Assembly (NCBI GenBank): GCA_022494885.1
Contig: JAGVSM010003467.1
Span: forward strand, 56,151 to 120,150
Reading direction: 5' to 3'
Source: Micrasema longulum
Lineage: Eukaryota; Arthropoda; Insecta; Trichoptera; Brachycentridae
DNA length: 64,000 bases
Below, in pieces: positions 10,260 through 21,435 of the stretch. The notes beneath the pieces are model-generated. The model saw nothing but the letters and a program-made list of their open reading frames with translations. It was not told the origin of the DNA and did no database searches. Position 1 is the first letter of the stretch. Each line of letters opens with the position of its first letter. The position numbers were made by a program, and so were the translations under genes.

Positions 10260-12555
10260 TATCTAATCATTGGTATTTCCGAACTTACATGTCCTTTTTT
10301 TCCGCCATTTAATAGGACTTTTTTAATGTCGAATGGATATTTCAAATAATGTAGTAGATTATAAATAACACGATAGAAAAAAAAAAGGTTTTACAAAATA
10401 ATCAACGCAGAATTATCAAAATTATTATCGAAATAGTTATTTTCTATGTACATAGAGCAAAAAAGCAAGGAATATTTGTTTTATTTACTCATACAAGTTC
10501 GATTGGGAGTTAAAAAATTTTCTTCTAAAAGAACAAAAATCTTCTAATGAAGGTATGCATGTGTGTTAACCCTTCGCTGTTTGCGTGCGTCTGTGTGTTC
10601 GCACTTCAACATTTAAAAATCAATTCGAGCTTTGCATGCAGTGTTCGCTGATTGGCCAACGAAACTAACTCGCTATTAAGAACAAAGAGCGCGATATTTA
10701 AAATGGTTTGACGAGCTAGTTTGATGGTTTACTTAGATCGATTTTCAAATGTTTTTAGGCACGCAATGCCTACATTGCTTCTATGGACAGATCGTCACTG
10801 ATATATTTTAGCACATATTTATAAATAAATACATAATTTTATATAAATACATACATATATCTATGCGCATACATAAAAGACGTACAATTTAATTAATATA
10901 GGGCGAAAATTCATGATCGCTAATTGTTTTATTTTATTTTTTTATATTTCATTTTCACCATCCACTAAGAATTCTTAATCCGCAGTGTAAACAAATAATT
11001 AACAATCAATGGAACTAAGAGTCGTAAAGGAGTGGCTAATTCAAATGTTTTCTCGTTGAAAGTACAATTGACCGTAGTTATACAGAAAGCAGCTAGCCAT
11101 AAAAAAGTGAAACTGAGATAATAGCCATTTTGTGAAAAGAGTGAATTATAAAATCTACCCAATAGTCGAAATGTTTTTGACTTTAACAAACGATAAACAA
11201 TAAATACAAAAGTTTTTTTTTAAATAAAACAAACAAGAATCTTATTATATATTTGACCAGTTTAAAAGATTTTTAAAGTACCATAAGATTTTTGGGTGTT
11301 TTCTGCAAATTGAGAAATATCGTTTTTGTGATTGACACCTTTATCCGAATGTGATTAATACAGTTTTTTGTATGAAAGCGGTCTGGCTGTTTTTAGCAAA
11401 ACATAGGATCAACCCAATAACATCAAAATCTCATTTTTCCAAAATTGTGGACTGGCTGCTTTCTGCATAACTACGTTCAATTAATTATGCTACTAGACAT
11501 ATTTGTTTATTCAATTTTAGCAAGGCTATTAAAAATATTGTTGCATTCATTGGCATTTAGATGTAACCGCTCTAATGGAGAAAACTGAGCATAATTTGTT
11601 TAAATGGATTTTTTGTAGAAGGTTCAAATCCCGGTGGAGTGCTAAAGTTAATTACATTTATCAAGCAAGGACAATCTATTAAATTATTAAAAATGTTTTG
11701 TATTATAACAACATAAGCAACTATGCGTCTAGTTGGAAGCGAGGATACATGCAAATTTTCTTATAATAAATCGTATATCTCAGAAAGGGGTAGACTTATA
11801 GTATAGTTAATACTTTTGCTAACTTTCTTTAGACTCGACTTTCTGTGACCAAATTAGATACACATCCTAACTAAGACCTTGCCAGTAAGCTAATTCTGTC
11901 AAAACTTTAACAGTCCGTTTATGGAGTTGTTATGCGTTTTCTTCCACAGATGCTTTTGCGTTTGCCGAGTAACCAATACCCAGAATGCATTTTTATTTGT
12001 ATGTTTTTGACAGGACTTCTCGATAACCCTACACTATTAGCGTTTTCTTACTGTGATATTTTATTTACATAAGCAAACCAGATACTTTGCAAATTTTATG
12101 GGAGACAAGTGGGAAATATTTCTCATCTTAAAAAAAACACTCATATCCTTCAAGTCATAAACGTAATCGTGTTGTTTACTGGACAATATTCATCAAAAGA
12201 CATGATTTATAATATGCCATTAACAATAAATAGTAAAAAATAAATAATTACACAACTGCTTTGAATAACAATCACAAAAAGAAGCGTTATTTGCATGATT
12301 ATTTTTAAAAAATCATCTTTCTAATTCATAATTCAGTGTTGCCAAATTTAAAATCATTATTTTAATATTATCAAAAGTGCCGAAATTTAATTTATTAACT
12401 TTTCATAACCACAAAACATTGGTTATGGTTATTTTTTTATCAAATACGTGATAATCAAATTAATCAAATTCAACTCTAACCATATCGCTCGCTTTATCAT
12501 TCTCACCTAGTCCAATTTTGTTCCCTTTCTTACTTAATGTTATATCGATGATTTT
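10260..12555. other. Stretch without recognised feature
   Basis: AT-rich. A patch at 10,570-10,800 is richer in GC but shows no frame. At 11,610-11,640 the word AAGGTTCAAATCCCGG looks like a tRNA B box, possibly a decayed SINE head, but I see no convincing A box. Scattered short open frames are likely chance. Confidence 0.4.
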
Positions 12556-12559
12556 GTAT

Positions 12560-12670
12560 TTATTCATGTACTTTTACTTGTATGATACGATGTCTGTTTT
12601 TTATATCGTGTAATGTATTATCGTCCTTGTAAATGCCCATTGGGCGTTTACAAATAAATGTTCTGTATTA
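12560..12670 (+). mobile_element. Probable LINE 3' end with hairpin
   Basis: GTAAATGCCC-ATT-GGGCGTTTAC forms a hairpin of about 10 bp just before AAATAAATGTTCTG. A short stem-loop followed by an A/T-rich tail is a common 3' terminus of CR1/L2-type LINEs. No coding part is attached, so this is an inferred 5'-truncated copy. Confidence 0.45.
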
Positions 12671-13003
12671 TTATCTTAATTACTGCAATTCATCACTAAT
12701 ATGTCACATTACCGTACGTATCTAAATTCTACAAATAACTTATTATATAGAGACATTTACGACGGTGAATAACAAAACTTTATGAATATTATTAAAATAT
12801 GTAAGACACTGACTGTTGTATTCCCATTTCGTGTTTTCAACTCAACGTAAAGTTAACTTCTAAAAGGATAATAAATCTTTACACGCCCATAAAAATAGCG
12901 TGGCCGTGGTGTTAAGTTAACACGGGGTGAGAATAATACTCCCAGAATCACTATTCCAGCGGGGTTTTATTGACATTCAACAGGTAACGGACGCTCGGGC
13001 CGT

Positions 13004-13028
13004 GGGTCGGGGTTTGGGGTTAGGGGGG
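13004..13028 (+). other. G-quadruplex motif
   Basis: Four G-runs of 3, 4, 4 and 6 with loops of 2, 3 and 3 bases (TC, TTT, TTA), a textbook intramolecular G4 pattern in otherwise AT-rich DNA. The surrounding 12,960-13,080 is G-rich on the plus strand. The GGGGTTA word is telomere-like, but there is no tandem array. Confidence 0.65.
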
Positions 13029-13194
13029 AGAGGTAAAGGTAGATGTATAGAGGGGAGGGGAGGGTCACGGGTCGTAAGAATAAATATGTTGGTACATAAA
13101 GGTGGATAAAATGTCGATACAAGGAAGAAGTCCAGAAGCTTCGCATACCACACATGTACATGTTCATATTAAATTTTTCTTCTTATCCTTATCC

Positions 13195-13754
13195 ACCCTT
13201 AGTCTCAGGTGATGGTTTGTGGGCATATATTCACCTTTCATACCTTAACGAGACCATTAACCCGGCTCTTGGAAGACGAAGTCACCTTCTCAGTTCTCAC
13301 TGGAGTAATTCTCATTCAGCGCGTCCACGTCACGGGGGTGGGTACTTTTCACTTCAGTAGACCGAAGTGTTTAGGTGAGGACTCAGTGTTGCGGGATATA
13401 ACGCCATCTCTTGCGCAGGGCTACGGGTGAAGACCTCAGTGGCTGTGGTGGCGGAAATGAAATGCATCAGTATGGCGGAACAGGCGGAAGAGGCACAAAC
13501 TTTTGCAGCCGAACATACTTCGGGCTGTAGGCTATTGGGAGACAGCGGCGTCGGGCGGGACGTTGTGTCGAGGATGGCAGCAAATGAATAATAGCAAACG
13601 GTGGCATCCAAAGCCGGGGTTACAGTCTCGGCGTCAAGTGGCAACCAGCCGTAAAACAGAAACCAAACAACAAATCTTCTAGTTCCAAGTGTAGACTGAG
13701 GACTAGGAGGACTCACCCCAAGTAAACAGACATACTGCCAGGAAGAAGAAGAAG
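13195..13754 (+). mobile_element. GC-rich retroposon with GAA tail and 10-bp TSD
   Basis: A 560-bp block, much richer in GC than its surroundings, is flanked by the direct repeat ATCCTTATCC at 13,185-13,194 and 13,755-13,764 and ends in a GAAGAAGAAGAAG run. A target-site duplication plus a simple-repeat 3' tail marks target-primed retrotransposition. No RT motifs are visible, so it is non-autonomous or severely 5'-truncated. The RTE LINE at 36-37.7 kb also ends in an AGAAAAAGAAGAAAG-type tail, so an RTE could have moved it (inference). Open frames on both strands are short and unrecognised. Confidence 0.65.
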
Positions 13755-14270
13755 ATCCTTATCCGTACATATTGGTAAATAGGTGATCATAGGGACAGAA
13801 CACTACGAATGCAACAAATATATTTTTTTAATATAGTACCTATCGCAGTTTCACAAATAGTTTTCACTTCTGGTTTATAAAATACTAAAAATTGAATACG
13901 AAAGATAAGGCAATTTTTTGCCTTTTTGAACTTTAAAATTGCTTTCAATTTAAGTAAATATGTTTATTGGAATGGAAAGACTCATACACATGTTTCGGAA
14001 AATCATTACCATACTGATAAAAATCTTTTTAAATGCATGATGTAATAGTATAAGTTTTTAACCTATAATTTATTTTATTTTACATTTAGTAAAATTTGTT
14101 ACATAATTATTAAAGCCCTATATTCTGAGGACCTGGCCTTAGAAGGAGAGATTTAGTAATATGAGAATGGTTGCCATTCGCTCAGCAGCCGTGCTCTCTA
14201 AAGACCTGGTCTTGGAGGGAGAGAATAAATTACCGGAACCCGTCACATTAGGTCTACACAAATCAACAAA

Positions 14271-14500
14271 TTACAACAGACCGAGAACATTTAAGAAAAG
14301 GAAATATGGAAGTCTAGGCATTTACAAGGCTTCTGACCTGTCATTGGCTGGTTTGTTTTAAAGCCATGTTTTAACGCCATATTTCTTCGATTCTTCCATC
14401 TGTTGATTTTAATGAAGTAAAAAAGCTGAAACGTCCTGTATTTTTGCGAGCTAGCAACGCCTGAAAACAATTTTCCCATTTTTTTACTTGACCAGTTGGT
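14271..14500 (+). mobile_element. Foldback/MITE arm (copy B)
   Basis: Starts at TTACAACAGACCGAGAACAT and runs through GTCTAGGCATTTACAAGG and GTCATTGGCTGGTTT into the central segment (TTCCATCTGTTGATTTT ... AGCAACGCCTGA ... TTGACCAGTTGG). The middle of the arm is deleted after GGCTGGTTT. No partner arm follows in inverse orientation. Confidence 0.65.
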
Positions 14501-14529
14501 TAAATTTATACTTTTTTAGTTTGTCTTTT

Positions 14530-14615
14530 TACAAGTACATTTTAGAGAAAGGAATATGGAATTCTAAGCATTTACAGGGCTTTCAACCTGCCATTGGCTA
14601 GTTTAAGTGGCTAGG
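14530..14615 (+). mobile_element. Foldback/MITE arm fragment (copy C)
   Basis: TTTTAGAGAAAGGAATATGG, then TTCTAAGCATTTACAGGG and CCATTGGCTAGTTTAAGTGG. Same orientation as the copy just upstream, so the two form a direct and not an inverted pair. Confidence 0.6.
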
Positions 14616-14867
14616 TCTACACAGGTTGCAGGGACGTCAAAAGCTTATAATGCACTTACCTTTGTTTTTCGGAATTAGAATAAAAATTTACAAATTTTTG
14701 TACAAGTTTTTAAAAAAATATGTATTTATGGTTAAAATGAACTGAAATTAAAAAAAAAAACGTGGCCCTTTGCTAGTATATTGATATGTGTATAAATAGA
14801 CTTTACAAGGCATCAATTTCCAAGACAATCATTAGATACATGAAATTCCATATCCTCTATTATAGGT

Positions 14868-14914
14868 AAATTGGCTGAGACCCCTTATTTTAATTAAGGG
14901 GTCTCAGCCAATTT
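14868..14914. repeat. Perfect 20-bp hairpin with 7-nt loop
   Basis: AAATTGGCTGAGACCCCTTA at 14,868-14,887 and its exact reverse complement at 14,895-14,914 enclose a 7-nt loop; GG/CC pairing resumes after one mismatch. The identity of the arms suggests recent origin or maintenance. It is shorter than a typical animal pre-microRNA, and no relative was seen in the window. Confidence 0.8.
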
Positions 14915-14919
14915 TCCCC

Positions 14920-16615
14920 AATGAAAACGTAAAGGAAAAAGAAAAGTTAACCGTTCTTGTTTTACTAAAATCGTAACTTCAGTAATCTACTTTTACACAC
15001 ACACAAAAGACTGTAAACGCATCATTACTGTACGAACAAATTAAATACGGGGATCTCATTTAGGACATTATCGTGTTCATTAACTTTTCTTGTATCTGTA
15101 AATGTGAATACCCACCATTGTCTTTATACATACATACATAAATACATTCCTTTAAGTAAATGGCCCTTACTTACAACACACATTTGTGAATTGCGACGAT
15201 GCCAAATGAAATGTTCGGTAGGTACTTCAGAACAGTCAAGAGGATGGGAATACATGGCGAGGTAGGGTTTAGTTCGCTCAACGTACGTTTAACGTCAAAC
15301 TGGGGGAAAAGTAACAGAATCTCTTAACTCTCACCTCTCAGTTAAAGTTTACTCGAGGGTTGACAACTGGGTCTGGGTCGGCAGTTACGCGCGGGAACTG
15401 GGAGGAATTTATCGCGTGAATTTTTATACTTCTCGATTGTTCTGTGATGGGATTATTGAAGGTGAGCAGGAATTAATATTGCAAGGGGAATTTTTTACCA
15501 GTTATCGATCAACGCCCCCCGAAATCGCGGTGGGGGTTTAACAGTTTTTCCCTTTTAAAAGACATTTTGGTCAGGGCGGGTTTTATATTATTTTTGACTT
15601 GAGAGAAATTGATTTATTATTTTACTGAAAACACTCTTTCTCTCTGTTCGACTCGCCGCGCCGGTGAAAAGGCTGAAAAAGAAAGATAAATTTCGATTCT
15701 ATTTTAAGTGACATTCAATCTGAAATATTTTTAAAAGAAAAATTCACTATTTCAAGACGATTTTCGGTATCTACCTATTTTGAGTACTGATTTATAAATT
15801 ATCGTTAAATTTATACATAACAAGCGTGAAGGCGATAGCGATTTAATTAGTGGGTAATTCCCTTCCTTGCTTTCATAAGCTAACTGACTTTCGTTGTGAT
15901 CAAACGTGACGGTACGCATAAAAATGCCATCTTGTGTGATGAAAAAGTGCTGTAATTGGACTGCAACTGTAAATAACAGAACGGATGTAATTTATTTAAC
16001 TACTAATTCAATAAGTTATATTTGCATTTAAATAATAATATTCACAACCAACTTCGAAATCCACTTCCCTATACCTAGGATACATAGTAATGGAAATGAT
16101 TTTAGAACAAATATTCGATATTTTCAATACAAATGCTGTTCATGAATTAAAACGAATTCTCACTCGTTATTTATTAGAAAAATAATGGATTTATTTTTAA
16201 ATGTAATATAAATTTAACTTTGTTTCCTAGAAAACGTGATTTTTTATTTCTTTATTTTATATTTTAGATATAATTTAAATTTTACATTGGTGGATTTATT
16301 GCCAAATGGCAACTTCTTCCAACCAACTTGTGATGACGATTTAATTAAATAAAGGTTTTATTTAGTTCATTTAAGTTTTTGAGTTTTTTTTTTTTATTGT
16401 TCAAAAAACTTAGATTTTTTAAAATACTAATGTTGTATTATTTTTTCAATTATTATTATCAAGTTATTTTCAACTTTACTGTGTTATATTTATATTTTTA
16501 ACATAATATTTTCTCATTGTTATTGTTATATTTTATTTAGAGATGTTATGTTTCTTTTTTACTTTTTGTTTTTTGTATTATATCTTGACTTCATTTTTTT
16601 TGTTTTAATTATTTT
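14920..16615. other. Stretch without recognised gene
   Basis: 15,190-15,680 is more balanced in base composition and contains CpG-bearing words (TTACGCGCGGGAACTGGGAG; CTCGCCGCGCCGGTG). It could be a regulatory or unrecognised transposon segment. No open frame or repeat partner was found. The remainder is AT-rich. Confidence 0.35.
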
Positions 16616-16619
16616 ATTA

Positions 16620-16728
16620 TTTTATACTATGTAATACACGTTTATTGTGCACTGCTGTCATTATTTCTGTAAATTATTTTTTTGTAAAAGGTTCTTTGAA
16701 CCGTTGATGTATAAATAAATAAATAAAT
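16620..16728 (+). mobile_element. LINE 3' tail ending in (TAAA)n
   Basis: TTGTAAAAGGTTCTTTGAACCGTTGATG contains the small hairpin GGTTC-TTT-GAACC followed by ATAAATAAATAAATAAATAG. A hairpin plus short TAAA repeat is typical of CR1/Jockey-type 3' ends. No coding part is recognisable upstream. Confidence 0.5.
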
Positions 16729-16770
16729 AGCTATGGCAACGAGTTACACAAATAGTAATAAATACGAATT

Positions 16771-16988
16771 AAGGAAATGTGTGCAATGTGCAGGTCTTTC
16801 TTTTAGGTTATCTTAAATGAGTTTTTATGTGTATCGGGATTTGCCATCTCTTTATTTATTGAAATCAACACAATATTTGGTAAATATGACATTTAGTTAA
16901 TAAAATGGTATATTTTATTTTTCTCAGTGCTATGTACTATTTTAAGAGATTTGTGTGCTGGATTATCTAAAATGTTAATCAATTTATC
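16771..16988 (+). repeat. Direct repeat R-C, copy 1
   Basis: Matches the split copy at 17,415-17,480 plus 17,924-18,038. Landmarks are AAGGAAATGTGTGCAATGTG at the start and ATGTACTATTTTAAGAGAT near the end. Its right flank has GGGGGAATCGAATCCCCC, a short palindrome that also resembles a tRNA B box. Confidence 0.7.
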
Positions 16989-17414
16989 CTAGCCGGACCG
17001 AAGGGGGGGAATCGAATCCCCCATAGACCGATTTTAATTCGATAACTCAAGTATTATTAAAGGTATTTGCCATATATTTTTTTTGCAATCGTGAAAGTAA
17101 CAGAAAGAAGCATTTACTTTTTTTGTTTTTAAATTATGAGATAGTTTTTTTTTTTAGTATTAAAACAAAAAAGACGTAAATAATACAAGGGTCAATTTTA
17201 CTTCCGTACATAGGGGTTCGACAAACTAACAAAAATTAATAAAATACACGAATGAGTAAAATATGTGTACGCGAAAACATGAATAAATTATTGCACGCTC
17301 ATAAACACTTCTAACGTTTTATTCTCCTGACGCCATATACAAGTAGGCGCTGGAGTCGTTTGGTCCCCTGTTTGAATCGTGTGTAATTTTTGGATGCTTA
17401 ATGAGGGAAAGGTT

Positions 17415-18038
17415 AAGGAAATGTGTGCAATGTGCATGACTTTCTTTTAGGTTATCTCAAATTAGTTTGTATGTAAAGTTAAAACGATATATTTTGTCAT
17501 TTTTGTAATTTATTTTGGTTTTAAATGAAATGTCAAGCTCACATCAAAACACGGCTGGCGATTATAAAATTACTAAATTCGCGTTGGGCACGAGTTGAGT
17601 GTCATAATTTAAGAAGGCTCAGGGTAAAACGCTGTCTGACTTTTCTTCATCAACACGCATTCGCGTTTTTCTCTATAGATTTTGGCACTAGATTAGTGAT
17701 TTTTGCACGATTTTGATTCGAGCACGATGAGGCCTCTTAGCCAATCACACGTGGAGATAAAACAAAAAAACAAACACTTATTACGCATATATCAAAAGCT
17801 TTAAAAAGTCCAAAATAAATAACGTGGGTAATTAATTACGAAAAAAACGTTTGTTCAACCAGCTAATTGCAGGCAAGCTAACGTTCAGGCAGGACAACGT
17901 CTGTCGGGTCTACTTGTATTTAATAAATATGACATTTATTTAGTCAAATAATATCATGTATTTTTATTATACCTCAGTGATATGTACTATTTTAAGAGAT
18001 CTATGTGCTGGGTAATCTAAAATATTAATCAATTTATG
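17415..18038 (+). repeat. Direct repeat R-C, copy 2, split by ~440 bp
   Basis: The left piece (17,415-17,480) and right piece (17,924-18,038) correspond to the two ends of copy 1. They are separated by about 440 bp that replace a 45-bp segment of copy 1. The inserted DNA has no recognised frame or terminal repeats. An old tandem duplication followed by insertion, or two copies of one transposon, would both explain it. Confidence 0.6.
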
Positions 18039-18770
18039 AATATTTATTGATATTTTGTTTACGCATATTGATTACATAAATAAGGTACAATTGAACCATG
18101 CCAAAAGCAGGACTTTTAAAATTGGAATATTTTAAATAATGTTAAATGATGTTGTTTCATTTACGATAAAAATACAGTCAAACTACAGAAAAAGACAACC
18201 GCAAGCCGGTCTAATTTTGCCTAGCTAAAATCGAAAAAATAGATGTTTTGCTGTCCCGTTTTTAGTACCCTAAAACTAAACGAATTTGGTTATTTTTTTA
18301 AGATAGAGAATCAAAATATAAATATCTGTATTAATATTTAATCTGTTTATCGAAATTATTTATTATTTTTGTATACCGTACGTCCGAAGATGGCAGATAA
18401 AACTGGGCGCTTTTTAAGTTTTTGTTGGTCCTAACTCCCATAAAAAATCATTTATCAAAAAGAAAAACTCTAGAAACACACCAATGGTAAATATCTATAG
18501 TATGTAAAAAAAAACATGTATGTAGTGCTTTCCTTAATATATTCATAGTGCATTCCAGGAAGAAATGCGAGAATACGTACGTATGAAGAAAATTGAAACC
18601 CTGTTTTCTCTTAAAGGGGAGTAATAGCTCTAATTAGTAGTAAATTAAATGTATATGTAAATATAAATTATTGAATTTTGTCACAAAAATTACAATAAGA
18701 GTCAAATCATTAAATTGAATTAACCATTCGGTAAATAGTTGTGATTCAGTTATGATTAAGACTTTCTACT
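18039..18770. other. Stretch without recognised feature
   Basis: AT-rich DNA with no frame, repeat partner or motif that I can support. Confidence 0.4.
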
Positions 18771-18776
18771 ATTTAT

Positions 18777-18999
18777 TCAGTCTAAATCGAGTTTTGAAAA
18801 GGCAATCAGTCTTGAAATGCGATTTATTCCAATGAAGTTTGCTGATCGGGGTCCCTCAACTATCAAAAGACCAGATGCTCTCTGAAGTTCTGCAGAATTA
18901 CTTCTGGAAAATTCGATTGCCTCCATAATGAAATCTTCTCTCGGCGTTAAATAACAATGGTAGAGAGGTTTCGCATAATTGAGTAGGTGGTCTTGGGTC
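18777..18999 (-). CDS. Candidate terminal exon, unrecognised protein
   Basis: The minus strand is open for about 73 codons with a balanced composition unlike chance AT-rich frames. It includes PLYHCYLTPREDFIMEAIEF, then SAELQRASGLLIVEGPRSAN and SRLIAFSKLDLD before a TGA. The upstream edge is a plausible 3' splice site (pyrimidine-rich TTTCTTAAGTCCTTTTTGAG then TACTTAG). The stop codon overlaps AATAAA, a polyadenylation signal. Together these look like the last exon of a gene or of a retrotransposon. I do not recognise the protein; no other exon was found upstream on that strand. Confidence 0.35.
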
Positions 19000-19144
19000 C
19001 TAAGTACTCAAAAAGGACTTAAGAAATTTGGTTTTATTCTAAATAAACATAATAAACTACCACCGCACCGTCGTGCATTAGAGAGATAGCGGATTGTAGT
19101 AAGATGTTGTAACGAACTATTATTGAAAATAAATATATGAAACT

Positions 19145-19242
19145 CAGGGCCTTACTTATAAACCAGATGCACAATAATATAATTTCTACCACAATGCTGA
19201 GGCATAACTTTATATCAGGTTTATTAATTCAAACTCAAATGT
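19145..19242. repeat. Degenerate hairpin element, relative of 52,477
   Basis: AGGGCCTTACTTATAAACC on the left and AACTTTATATCAGGTTTATTA on the right match the arms of the hairpin at 52,477-52,592, but base pairing between them has decayed. Confidence 0.5.
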
Positions 19243-19955
19243 TGTAATTTGTTTCATAAATTATTTTAATTAAAACATATACAGTCAAAGTTTTAGAAGT
19301 TTCGATAACAATATAATTACATACTAATAGATTTTGGAGTTTCATTTTAAAGTATTTTAACTATATCTAAAAACGTCATGTATTCAAATGTAAAATTTAA
19401 ATTCAAATAATAATGTCATCATTATTTGGCATTTGAAAAATCACATTCATAACACAAAATAACTTAATATACAATGTACAGTGTGCACATTATAAAAATG
19501 ACTATATATTATCCCTAATAGTACATTATAATATACTAAGCATATTTTCTAATGTTAGTTTTGTGTGGCATCTGTCTATGTACATTATTCAATTAATCCA
19601 TTTTGGTGGCAGTTGGATAAGAATGATTACTTGAATCTTTATTTTTTTGTTTAATCGCCTCCACTCCAGTTATTTGATTAAAAAAATATTAAACACAGTT
19701 CTAATTCGGAACAAAACAAAACATCTGATTAAATTTACACAAATGCAATGACTTAATCTGAGAATTGAACCTAGAACTCCCTTACAACTTAACACAGGCG
19801 CTGCGATTAATACAATTATGTCGGTACCGATATGTTTTCTTGTTGAATTTTTGCTAATTGAATGTAAAAACATGATATTAAGTAATATTTTAATAAAATT
19901 AGTAACGTACGATCTTTGTGTACAGTCGGATGAATAACACAGTTATGTAGATGAA
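19243..19955. other. Stretch without recognised gene
   Basis: AT-rich. At 19,757-19,805 the word GAATTGAACCTAGAACTCC could be an inverted tRNA B box of a decayed SINE head. Open minus-strand frames overlap it and the SINE at 19,960 and are not convincing. Confidence 0.35.
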
Positions 19956-19959
19956 ATAG

Positions 19960-20215
19960 AACCAGAATCTTTATGGAGTGCTGTAGAGTAGATGGCTGCT
20001 CTCGGGTAAAAACCCTAAATAAGGAAATCGAGTAGAAATAAGTCCGATTCTTGAATATTATAAACTGCAATCTTTTATTGTTCTTTTGCTGGCCTCTAAA
20101 GCATAAGACTAATCACCTTTGCCTAATTTTTCAGATGACCGAACTAAACTGCATTTGGTTTACCAATGCAGTGCCCTATGCATCTCCGGGTGTGGAAAGG
20201 GGGACGATGATCTAG
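19960..20215 (+). mobile_element. SINE family S1, head-deleted copy
   Basis: The 5' module (GGCTGCTCTCGGGTAAAAAC ... GAAATCGAGTAGAAATAAGT) is followed directly by a short segment and then the S1 3' part (AGACTAATCACC; TTACCAATGCAGTGCCCTAT; GATGAT tail). The tRNA-like head between them is missing, so this copy could not be transcribed from an internal promoter. Confidence 0.65.
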
Positions 20216-20894
20216 AAATGATTACTTAAGCACGTCACAAATGTCTCCGTACCTGTAATCTAAAAGTTTTGATAATCTACTCTTATTTATATTGTGAATT
20301 TTAAATATGCTCCGGTAGATAATTCAGTACCCTGTACACTTAAAGATGTACGATATAAAGATTAAGTTTAAGTTTTCCTTGTGGAATTTTCCCGGTAAAA
20401 TGAGATTAGGATATCTCGAGATAAATATAAATCTACCACCCCAAAACCCCCATCAAGTCACTTTGTTCTATCATTATATATTTACTCATCCAACAAGATT
20501 CCTGGAAGTGACCTATTTTTATTTACTGCAAAACCTTAAGAAAACCTTCGTGTGTAAGAAAATTGGAAAAACATACTTACATGCTGATTCAATTTAAGTG
20601 TCATACATTATTTTTATTCGCACAGTTTCACAAAAACAATGTTTTACCTTATAATGAACGACAATTGTTTTTTGTTTTGTGGAAGCAAATTATTTGAAAT
20701 CACAATCGCCTGTGATTAAAATATTTTTTCCACGTATGCGTATAACATACTGGCACAATTATAAACGTAGGCATCTATTGCACTTTTAATATTATTAAGT
20801 ATATTCCAATCAATACTGAAATAGTATTGACGGCAATCCAAATGGCTGAAAATCCGATTTACATACAAATCGTTGGCAAAAAATTTCAATGTGT

Positions 20895-21164
20895 ATATCT
20901 GTACTCAGAGGTAGACGGATGCAAATCCAGAATTTGATGAAATAACATTTCCATTTTCGTATCCAGTTTATGATTGTGTCCATTGATTTTGAAGAAATGT
21001 AAGTCAAATGAAAGAAAAAAAAAGAACCAATGTATAAATATACTAAAAAAGCTAATTAATGCTATAAATGATTAGAAATCACTTAAAGAAAGTAGATTCT
21101 TCAGGCTCTTGTTGAACATTTGACGTTGGATTTGCATCCGTCTGCCTCTCAGGTACAGATATTA
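20895..21164. mobile_element. MITE, ~270 bp, family M2 copy 1
   Basis: Inverted ends TCTGTACTCAGAGGTAGACG and, at the right, the inverse of ATCTGTACCTGAGAGGCAG; similarity continues through GGATGCAAATCC. A TA lies next to both ends, as expected for Tc1/mariner-like insertions. The interior (GAATTTGATGAAATAACATT; ATCCAGTTTATGATTGTGTC) matches the copy at 55,128-55,378 in opposite orientation. Non-coding and therefore non-autonomous. Confidence 0.75.
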
Positions 21165-21167
21165 TTA

Positions 21168-21435
21168 TCATCATTCTCGTTACGCACCCATTGGTGTTAA
21201 AGGCACTGCATTAGTAAACCAAATACGGCCTATGTTGATCATCAGTTACGTGAAAGTAAGTAATCTGTTTTACTCTTTACGTGTCAGTCCTGGGAAAGTG
21301 AAATATGGCAATGTGAAACAACTTTAAAAACAAACATTTCATGTTGACCCTCTCAAGCATGGAACCCAGCATCTCAAGAATGATAGGCAAACGCGCAAAC
21401 CACTACACTACATAGCAAAGTTCGGCGGATTCTAT
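21168..21435 (-). mobile_element. SINE family S1
   Basis: Minus-strand tRNA-like head (inverse of CAAACCACTACACTACAT gives the A-box region) and degenerate B box, then body and 3' part ending near the CATCATTCTCGTTACG word. It lies directly beside the right end of the MITE, so one may have inserted next to the other. Confidence 0.7.

Noticed and set aside
11610..11640. B-box-like AAGGTTCAAATCCCGG
   Set aside because: No convincing A box at tRNA spacing and no family partner, so not called as a SINE.
13354..13716. 120-codon minus-strand frame in the GC-rich retroposon
   Set aside because: GC-rich DNA has few stops; frames are open on both strands and no domain is recognised.
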